Source: Halieaceae bacterium
Lineage (GTDB): Bacteria > Pseudomonadota > Gammaproteobacteria > Pseudomonadales > Halieaceae
Reading direction: 5' to 3'
Assembly: GCA_002705465.1 (NCBI GenBank)
Contig: PAGS01000026.1
Span: 10,869-22,550 of the forward strand
DNA: 11,682 nucleotides
Shown here: in pieces, positions 7,075 to 11,682 of the stretch
Layout: each line of letters starts with the position of its first letter
Numbering within the stretch: position 1 is the first letter of the stretch
Notes under the pieces: generated by a model
Told to the model about the DNA's origin: nothing
The model's input: the letters and a program-made list of their open reading frames with translations, nothing else
The model's database searches: none
Made by a program: the position numbers and the translations under genes

Positions 7075-7271
7075 TGGCTTCTGACGCCTCCATTTTTGAG
7101 CAATACCGGCCAGCGAGTCGCGCTCTGCTCGTCCCAACACAGTCAGCATCATGCCATCCAGCCGGCTGACTAGGGTAGACTGGCTCACGCGCAACCGATC
7201 GCGGCCCTACGCCGCCGAGACACAATCCGGCGCGTCATAATACCCGATCAGCGCTCGGGCCACGCGTCACT
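7075..7271. other. Divergent mlaC/caxA intergenic region
   Basis: This 197-bp gap lies where mlaF, mlaE and mlaD would stand in E. coli or Pseudomonas. No reading frame in it resembles those genes. It must hold promoters for both the mlaC-hisD cluster and the caxA-lptB cluster. The best -10-like sequence facing caxA is CATAAT at 7236-7241, but no matching -35 lies at normal distance. A five-base hairpin CCCGA/TCGGG (7243-7259, seven-base loop) precedes caxA. On the reverse strand a frame of about 55 codons is open from 7234 and ends at 7067, across the mlaC start; its product is unrecognised and probably not a gene. Confidence 0.6.
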
Positions 7272-7278
7272 ATGACGC
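7264..7278. repeat. Inverted repeat over the caxA start codon, possible operator
   Basis: GCGTCA (7264-7269) and its reverse complement TGACGC (7273-7278) form a perfect six-base inverted repeat around a three-base centre, and the ATG of caxA (7272-7274) lies within it. A third GCGTCA is at 7232-7237, exactly 32 bases (about three helical turns) upstream of the first. The arrangement could be a binding site for a dimeric repressor or a small RNA hairpin hiding the start codon. It could also be chance; the sequence alone cannot decide. Confidence 0.35.
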
Positions 7279-8255
7279 TAAAAATGAGGATGATTCGCTT
7301 GCTCTGGTATTCAATGGGCATTGCTGGCGGCTTAATCGCCCTGGTCTGGAGTGCCGACCGATTTGTTGAGGGCGCTTCAGCGATTGCGAAACGTGCGGGC
7401 CTGACACCCATGCTGATCGGGCTGACTATTGTCTCGCTCGGCACGTCGGCCCCAGAAGTCCTGATTTCCTTCATGTCTGCCCTCGCAGACTCCGGCGAGT
7501 TAGCGGTGGGCAATGCACTGGGCTCGAACATTGCGAATATGGGGTTAGTGCTAGGGGTGACGTTAGTTCTGAGCCCCATCACCCTGAGCCGGGACACAAC
7601 TCTGATCGACCTTCCGCTGTTAATTGTGGTCGTTATTTTGACCGGGGCCCTACTCTACGATCTGGAGTTGTCTCGCACCGACAGCCTCATCCTGGTCGGT
7701 GCTCTCGGACTTTTCTTCATCAGAATAGCGCAGCATGCGAAAAAGCCCGACATCAATAGCGAGATCACCCAAATTCGAGAAATGACGATGCCCGCTGCTT
7801 GGCTCAGTTTCCTCGGAGGACTTTTGCTGCTCATTGCCTCATCTCGCCTTTTGGTTTGGGCGGCTTCCAACATTGCCCTCTCATTGGGAGTGTCAGAGCT
7901 GGTCATCGGGCTCACCATCGTAGCTGTGGGTACCAGCCTGCCTGAATTGGCAGCTTCGGTGACTAGCGCACTCAAGGGCCATGCGGATATGGCAGTCGGT
8001 GCGATAGTGGGCTCAAATATGTTCAACATCCTGTTGGTCTTGGCGATACCCGGTTTTTGGGGGAGTTTGCCGATCCAGGCGGCAGTGGTCAGTAGAGACC
8101 TGTTGGCGGTATTTCTCACAACTCTGACCCTTGCCCTCGCCGCCTTCTGGCGTTGGAATGGGGCATCGGGTAGCGGCACCCTCTCCCGGCCGGCTGGTGC
8201 TACGCTACTGACACTGTATGTCGCTTATTACGGTTGGCTTTTTTTGTTGCCATGA
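7272..8255 (+). CDS. caxA: Calcium/sodium antiporter, CaxA/YrbG family
   Basis: This 327-residue protein is an integral inner-membrane member of the cation/calcium exchanger superfamily, close in length to E. coli YrbG (325). It has about ten hydrophobic segments and the two inverted alpha-repeats of the family: GLTIVSLGTSAPE (50-62) with GNALGSNIAN (80-89), and GLTIVAVGTSLPE (213-225) with GAIVGSNMFN (243-252). E62 and E225 are the expected cation-binding acids. A short polar stretch at about 152-172 is the central cytoplasmic loop. Family members exchange sodium for calcium, but the real substrate of YrbG-type proteins is not well established. The start is uncertain: ATGs occur at 7272, 7284 and 7290, and none has a good ribosome binding site. 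It is the first gene of the cluster and lies 28 bases before kdsD, the same order as in E. coli. Confidence 0.92.
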   Translation: MTLKMRMIRLLWYSMGIAGGLIALVWSADRFVEGASAIAKRAGLTPMLIGLTIVSLGTSAPEVLISFMSALADSGELAVGNALGSNIANMGLVLGVTLVLSPITLSRDTTLIDLPLLIVVVILTGALLYDLELSRTDSLILVGALGLFFIRIAQHAKKPDINSEITQIREMTMPAAWLSFLGGLLLLIASSRLLVWAASNIALSLGVSELVIGLTIVAVGTSLPELAASVTSALKGHADMAVGAIVGSNMFNILLVLAIPGFWGSLPIQAAVVSRDLLAVFLTTLTLALAAFWRWNGASGSGTLSRPAGATLLTLYVAYYGWLFLLP

Positions 8256-8283
8256 CGTCGTCCCTCATCAACCTGAATCTGCC

Positions 8284-9264
8284 ATGAACCCTCATCCTGA
8301 CTCTTTATTTGTCGAATCTGCGCAACGGACTATTTCGCTGGAGAACACTGCTGTCGAGCAACTTGGAAAGCAGTTGGACAGCGCGTTTCCCGCGGCTTGT
8401 CGGAAAATCCTCGACACCCGCGGCAGAGTCGTCGTTACCGGCATGGGTAAAAGCGGGCACATCGCTGGAAAAATAGCTGCGACCTTAGCCAGCACAGGCA
8501 CGCCTGCATTCTTTGTCCACCCCGCCGAAGCCTCACACGGTGACATGGGTATGATCACCCCGGACGACTGCGTGATTGCGCTGTCAAACAGTGGCGTCAC
8601 AACCGAAATTCTGACGCTGCTTCCGCTGATCAAGCGGTTGAACGTGCCCCTCATCAGCGTGACAGGAGAGCCCCTCTCCGAGCTCGCAAAGTCATCAGAT
8701 GTTCACTTGTTGGCGAGCGTGGAAACGGAAGCCTGCCCGCTTGACCTTGCACCTACATCAAGCACCACCGTCGCGCTGGTGCTAGGTGATGCCTTGGCAA
8801 TTGCAGTGCTGGAGGCGAGAGGATTCACCGCTGAGGAATTTGCCTTCTCCCACCCCGGTGGGGCATTGGGCAAACGGCTGCTGCTCCGCGTGAGCGATGT
8901 CATGGTGATCGACGAGGACATACCCTTGGTGACGCCTGAGGCCACGGTGGCAGAGGCGCTTTATGAAATCACTCGAAAAGGCTTGGGCATGACGACTGTT
9001 TGCAACCCAACTAGAAAGCTGGCCGGCGTGTTCACTGACGGTGACCTAAGGCGGGTCGTCGAAGACGCAGGCGACCTGCAGGCGATGAAGGTTGCGCAAG
9101 TGATGACAGAGTCAGCGAGAACGATTCCGCCCGACATTCTGGCGGCTGAAGCCATGAGCCTGATGGAACGACACCGAATCAGTTCGCTGGTGGCCGTTGA
9201 TGAGTCTCAGGGGATACTGGGAGTGGTTACGCTACTCTCACTACTCAAGGCAGGCATTTCGTGA
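8284..9264 (+). CDS. kdsD: D-arabinose 5-phosphate isomerase KdsD
   Basis: KdsD converts D-ribulose 5-phosphate to D-arabinose 5-phosphate, the first step toward Kdo, the inner-core sugar of LPS. The 326-residue protein has an N-terminal SIS sugar-isomerase domain (about 25-195) and two C-terminal CBS domains (about 205-325), the standard layout (E. coli 328). Visible motifs are VVVTGMGKSGHIAGKIAATL, HPAEASHGDMGM, LSNSGVTTEI, EACPLDLAPTSSTT and FSHPGGALGKRLLLRV. K56, E108, E149 and H190 correspond, with a constant shift of three, to E. coli K59, E111, E152 and H193 of the active site. The ATG at 8284 fits the family N-terminus; a longer frame from 8218 overlaps caxA and adds unrelated residues. 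The stop overlaps the kdsC start by four bases (GTGA), so the two Kdo genes are translationally coupled. Confidence 0.97.
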   Translation: MNPHPDSLFVESAQRTISLENTAVEQLGKQLDSAFPAACRKILDTRGRVVVTGMGKSGHIAGKIAATLASTGTPAFFVHPAEASHGDMGMITPDDCVIALSNSGVTTEILTLLPLIKRLNVPLISVTGEPLSELAKSSDVHLLASVETEACPLDLAPTSSTTVALVLGDALAIAVLEARGFTAEEFAFSHPGGALGKRLLLRVSDVMVIDEDIPLVTPEATVAEALYEITRKGLGMTTVCNPTRKLAGVFTDGDLRRVVEDAGDLQAMKVAQVMTESARTIPPDILAAEAMSLMERHRISSLVAVDESQGILGVVTLLSLLKAGIS

Positions 9265-9788
9265 CCGGTCGGGCAGCGCAGAAAGCGGAGGCGATCAAGC
9301 TCGTTGTGCTCGATGTTGACGGCGTCATGACCGACGGCACGCTTACCTACGGTAGCGCTGCGGAATCCGAATCGAAGTCCTTCAACGTCAAAGACGGACT
9401 TGGCATCAAACTGCTGCAAAAACAGGGAATTGAAGTTGCCGTCATCACAGGCAGGCTCTCCGCAGCCGTCGAGCGACGCGCTCAGGAGCTGGAGATCAAA
9501 ATGCTTGTTCAAGGCAGGGAAGATAAGGGTGCTGCTCTTCAGGAATTATTCGACTCGATGGCGCTTGAGTCTGCCTCCGTAGCATATATGGGCGACGACT
9601 TACCCGACCTCGCCGCTCTCAAGTTAGCAGGTCTCGCCACCTGTCCCTGCGACGCAACAGAAGCGGTGCTCAAACAAGCCGATTGGGTGGCGCCAGCAGC
9701 TGGCGGGCGTGGCGCGGTGCGTGCACTGTGTGACTTCATCCTGACCGCGCAGGGACATCTGCCGGCAGCCTATGAGACCTTCCAGTGA
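9261..9788 (+). CDS. kdsC: 3-deoxy-D-manno-octulosonate 8-phosphate phosphatase KdsC
   Basis: KdsC removes the phosphate from Kdo 8-phosphate to give free Kdo for LPS. The 175-residue protein is a cap-less class C0 HAD phosphatase; such enzymes form tetramers. Motif I is VVLDVDGVMTDG with nucleophile D18 and acid D20; motif II is the threonine of VITGR (61-65); the lysine is K89 in QGREDKGAAL; and motif III is YMGDDLPD with D112, D113 and D116. FNVKDGLGIKLLQK after motif I is also characteristic. It is slightly shorter than E. coli KdsC (188), with no motif missing. Translation starts at GTG 9261, overlapping the kdsD stop by four bases, and its own stop overlaps the lptC start by four bases. 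KdsA and KdsB, needed to complete CMP-Kdo, are not in the window. Confidence 0.96.
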   Translation: MTGRAAQKAEAIKLVVLDVDGVMTDGTLTYGSAAESESKSFNVKDGLGIKLLQKQGIEVAVITGRLSAAVERRAQELEIKMLVQGREDKGAALQELFDSMALESASVAYMGDDLPDLAALKLAGLATCPCDATEAVLKQADWVAPAAGGRGAVRALCDFILTAQGHLPAAYETFQ

Positions 9789-10324
9789 AATTACTGGTAG
9801 TTGTCATCGCCGCGGTCGCGGTCGGCGTCGCCTTCTGGAGCGGATTGGCGCCCGGTGTTGACGTTGAGCAACGCGCCACCATCACGGACAGGCCGGTGAG
9901 GACAAGCTACGTTGTTGATGGCATTCGCCGGCGGTTCTCTGATGAGGGGCGCCCGACTGACACGCTGAAAATAGACTCTGCGACCCGCTGGTTGAACAGT
10001 GACCAAACGGCACTGGGCGGGATTCAATATGTGACTGATGGCAACTTAGGCGAAATCTGGGACATTCGCGCCTCAGACGGTGTTTTTTTTGAGGACTTAA
10101 ATGAACTCGCGCTGACCAACGGGGTCGTAATTGACGAGCATGCTCAAGAGGTGAGGATGACGACTCAGGCCATGCGACTATTTATGGACCAAAAGCTGGC
10201 GACGGGCGAGCATGAGGTTGTGCTGACCGGTCGAGGTAGCCGAACCACTGGGTCAGCATTCAGAGTTGATTTGAAGACCAATAAGGCAACGTTAATTGGC
10301 GATGTACAGACCAACTATGAATAG
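9785..10324 (+). CDS. lptC: LPS export protein LptC
   Basis: LptC is the bitopic inner-membrane protein that takes LPS from the LptB2FG transporter and hands it to LptA. The 179-residue product (E. coli 191) has one N-terminal membrane helix (about 3-21) and a periplasmic beta-jellyroll domain. Recognisable features are the early RATITDRP..TSYVVDGIRRRFSD segment (33-54), the DTLKIDSA strand and a C-terminal TGRGSRTTGSAFRVDLKTNKATL repeat-like strand series, typical of LptC/OstA folds. Sequence conservation in this family is low, so position between kdsC and lptA carries much of the weight. The GTG start at 9785 overlaps the kdsC stop by four bases with little ribosome binding site of its own, which suggests coupled translation. 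Its end overlaps the lptA start by eight bases. Confidence 0.92.
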   Translation: MKLLVVVIAAVAVGVAFWSGLAPGVDVEQRATITDRPVRTSYVVDGIRRRFSDEGRPTDTLKIDSATRWLNSDQTALGGIQYVTDGNLGEIWDIRASDGVFFEDLNELALTNGVVIDEHAQEVRMTTQAMRLFMDQKLATGEHEVVLTGRGSRTTGSAFRVDLKTNKATLIGDVQTNYE

Positions 10325-10850
10325 ACTAGCCCTCACCCGGGCCCTACGCCTGCTCCTCCTGTTGATATGGATACCGGCATCGGTGTGGGCACTCGACACA
10401 GATCGTGAACAGCCAATTCAAATCACCGCTGATATTGCCATCCGTGATGAAGTCGCCGGAGAGACACGCTACGAGGGCAACGTGGTCCTCATTCAGGGCT
10501 CACTCAAAATTACTGCGGATACGCTATCCGTCCTCCATGAAAGCAGTGACGCCGACCGTATCATTGCAATAGGCAAGCCAGCCCGGCTGATTCAGCAGCC
10601 GGCACCAGAGCAAACACCTGTCGACGCGTCGGCTCTGCGCATTGAGTACATCCGATCAAAAGATCTGGTCCGGCTTGTTGACGACGCGCGCATTGCGCAA
10701 AACGGATCCACACTGTCAGGGGATCAAATCGACTACCTAGTGAGTCAACGCTCTGTTAGAGCGGCGGGGACGACTGGAAGCGACGGTCAGGGGCGAGTCG
10801 AGGTAGTCATCCCGCCTGAAAACCTCAGGACCGGCGCCTCTGATGCCTAG
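10317..10850 (+). CDS. lptA: LPS transport periplasmic protein LptA
   Basis: LptA forms the periplasmic bridge along which LPS moves from LptC to LptD. The 177-residue product (E. coli 185) starts with a clear signal peptide: [11 protein letters not shown], a hydrophobic [14 protein letters not shown] core and probable cleavage after the ASVWA alanine (about residue 25). The mature part opens with [14 protein letters not shown], matching the family pattern in which repeated ITAD-type strands build the jellyroll; a second ITADTLSV lies near residues 65-72. [14 protein letters not shown] is another typical LptA stretch. The C-terminal tail (about 155-177) is polar. The ATG at 10317 is chosen for the signal peptide; an upstream TTG at 10296 would add seven unrelated residues. 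It overlaps lptC by eight bases and lptB by eight bases. Confidence 0.94.
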   Translation: MNRLALTRALRLLLLLIWIPASVWALDTDREQPIQITADIAIRDEVAGETRYEGNVVLIQGSLKITADTLSVLHESSDADRIIAIGKPARLIQQPAPEQTPVDASALRIEYIRSKDLVRLVDDARIAQNGSTLSGDQIDYLVSQRSVRAAGTTGSDGQGRVEVVIPPENLRTGASDA

Positions 10851-11571
10851 CACGCTGGTCGCAGAACACCTTGCGAAAGCCTATGGTGGTCGTCCCGTCG
10901 TCAAAGACGTCTCACTCGAGGTGAGCGAAGGCGAAATAGTTGGTCTGCTTGGACCAAATGGGGCGGGTAAAACGACGTGCTTTTATATGATTGTAGGCCT
11001 CGTAGCCGCTGACGCGGGGGACATTCAACTCGATAACCAATCACTCATGAAGCTGCCTATGCACCGAAGGGCGCGCGCCGGTATCGGCTATCTCCCTCAG
11101 GAGGCCTCGGTATTCCGGCAACTTACAGTCAAGGATAATCTGCTGGCAATTCTGGAAACCCGCAGAGAGCTCACGCGAAAGACGCGTGGCAGCATAGCCG
11201 AGGCATTGCTGGAAGAATTTAGCGTAAGTCATCTCGCAGACTCTCTGGGTCAAGCGCTCTCTGGTGGCGAGCGGCGACGGGTTGAGATTGCCAGAGCCTT
11301 GGCCACAGAACCCAGAGTCATTCTCCTCGACGAACCCTTCGCTGGCGTCGATCCCATTTCAATATCCGACATTAAATCCATCATCACGCACCTTAAAGAG
11401 AGAAATATCGGGGTCCTCATTACCGACCATAACGTGCGAGAGACGTTGGATATTTGCGAGCGTGCCTACATCGTGGGCGAGGGGCATGTTATTGCATCGG
11501 GAACGCCCACCGAAGTCCTCGTCAACCACAGAGTCCGTAACACCTATTTAGGGGAGCACTTCTCTCTCTGA
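10843..11571 (+). CDS. lptB: LPS export ABC transporter ATP-binding protein LptB
   Basis: LptB is the cytoplasmic ATPase that, as a dimer with LptF and LptG, pulls LPS out of the inner membrane. The 242-residue product equals the E. coli length (241) almost exactly. Motifs in order are Walker [10 protein letters not shown] (37-45), Q-loop YLPQEASVF with Q86, the signature LSGGE (139-143) followed by [10 protein letters not shown], Walker [14 protein letters not shown] with catalytic E164, and the switch histidine H196 in [18 protein letters not shown]. The [14 protein letters not shown] and VR.TYLGE.F segments are diagnostic for LptB within ABC proteins. The ATG at 10843 overlaps the lptA stop by eight bases. 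lptF and lptG are not in this window, as is usual. rpoN commonly follows lptB in gammaproteobacteria. Confidence 0.98.
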   Translation: MPSTLVAEHLAKAYGGRPVVKDVSLEVSEGEIVGLLGPNGAGKTTCFYMIVGLVAADAGDIQLDNQSLMKLPMHRRARAGIGYLPQEASVFRQLTVKDNLLAILETRRELTRKTRGSIAEALLEEFSVSHLADSLGQALSGGERRRVEIARALATEPRVILLDEPFAGVDPISISDIKSIITHLKERNIGVLITDHNVRETLDICERAYIVGEGHVIASGTPTEVLVNHRVRNTYLGEHFSL

Positions 11572-11682
11572 TAGTGCGGAAAGGCGCAATCAACCGCGAA
11601 AACTCCGGGGATACGGGCCCGCCTGTCAGCTCTGCTTGCAAATTCCTTGCCAATTTAGTTGCATCGGATGAGCCCGGCGCTA
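11572..11682. other. Spacer downstream of lptB (expected lptB-rpoN junction)
   Basis: No gene start is recognisable in these 111 bases, and the typical N-terminus of RpoN does not begin here. There is an eight-base palindrome CGGGCCCG at 11614-11621 but no T-run, so no intrinsic terminator is evident. TTGC recurs at 11636, 11647 and 11659, as TTGCAAATT, TTGCCAATT and TTGCAT, roughly one helical turn apart. The stretch could carry a promoter for the next gene, but no convincing -35/-10 pair is present. Confidence 0.5.

Noticed and set aside
6703..7173. 156-codon plus-strand frame opposite mlaC
   Set aside because: It is antisense to a well-supported MlaC gene and its product has no recognisable domain.
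7075..7194. Forty-codon N-terminal extension of mlaC from TTG 7194
   Set aside because: It would push the signal peptide about 60 residues inside the protein. The ATG at 7074 gives a normal exported precursor.
7655..8179. 174-codon reverse-strand frame within caxA
   Set aside because: It is the complement of a membrane-protein gene with both family repeats intact, and gives an arginine-rich product with no motif.
1..11682. Mobile elements, prophage, CRISPR arrays, toxin-antitoxin or defence genes, tRNA or rRNA
   Set aside because: I looked on both strands and saw no transposase, integrase, repeat array, terminal inverted repeats or RNA-gene signature. Every substantial frame is accounted for by conserved core genes, so I do not claim a new system here.

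Overview
This is an ordinary, gene-dense stretch of core chromosome from a Gram-negative bacterium, almost certainly a gammaproteobacterium. The evidence is the gene order, which matches known gammaproteobacterial loci: zapE/zapG next to a DegS/AlgW protease (as around E. coli yhcM-yhcB-degS), then hisD-hisG-murA-ibaG-mlaC on one strand, back to back with caxA(yrbG)-kdsD-kdsC-lptC-lptA-lptB on the other (as in E. coli and, with some differences, Pseudomonas). Kdo synthesis and Lpt genes mean a lipopolysaccharide outer membrane. The short form of HisG and the AlgW-type neighbourhood are closer to pseudomonad-like or marine gammaproteobacteria than to enterics. Family or genus cannot be fixed from this window.

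Layout. 1-164 (-): the 5' end of zapE, cut by the window edge. 165-468: a 304-bp divergent intergenic region with no convincing gene. 469-915 (+): zapG. 922-1677 (-): Nif3/YbgI-family metal protein, convergent with zapG. 1754-2857 (+): membrane-anchored HtrA-type protease AlgW/DegS. 2859-7074 (-): a cluster transcribed mlaC -> ibaG -> murA -> hisG -> hisD, which meets the protease gene with one base between the stop codons. 7272-11571 (+): caxA -> kdsD -> kdsC -> lptC -> lptA -> lptB, with the last five genes tightly coupled (four overlaps of 4-8 bases). 11572-11682: the spacer after lptB; rpoN usually follows here but does not start inside the window.

How the genes fit together. Most of the window serves the cell envelope and division: ZapE and ZapG (division and envelope growth), AlgW/DegS (periplasmic sensing of misfolded porins), MurA (first committed step of peptidoglycan synthesis), MlaC (periplasmic phospholipid carrier), KdsD and KdsC (Kdo for the LPS core), and LptC/LptA/LptB (LPS transport). 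HisG/HisD (first and last steps of histidine synthesis) ride in the murA operon.

I found no mobile element, phage, CRISPR, RNA gene or defence system, and no sign of a new biological system. The most notable departures are: mlaC stands without mlaF, mlaE, mlaD or mlaB beside it; the protease has an unusual sequence around its catalytic serine; murA appears to start with TTG; and an inverted repeat covers the start codon of caxA.
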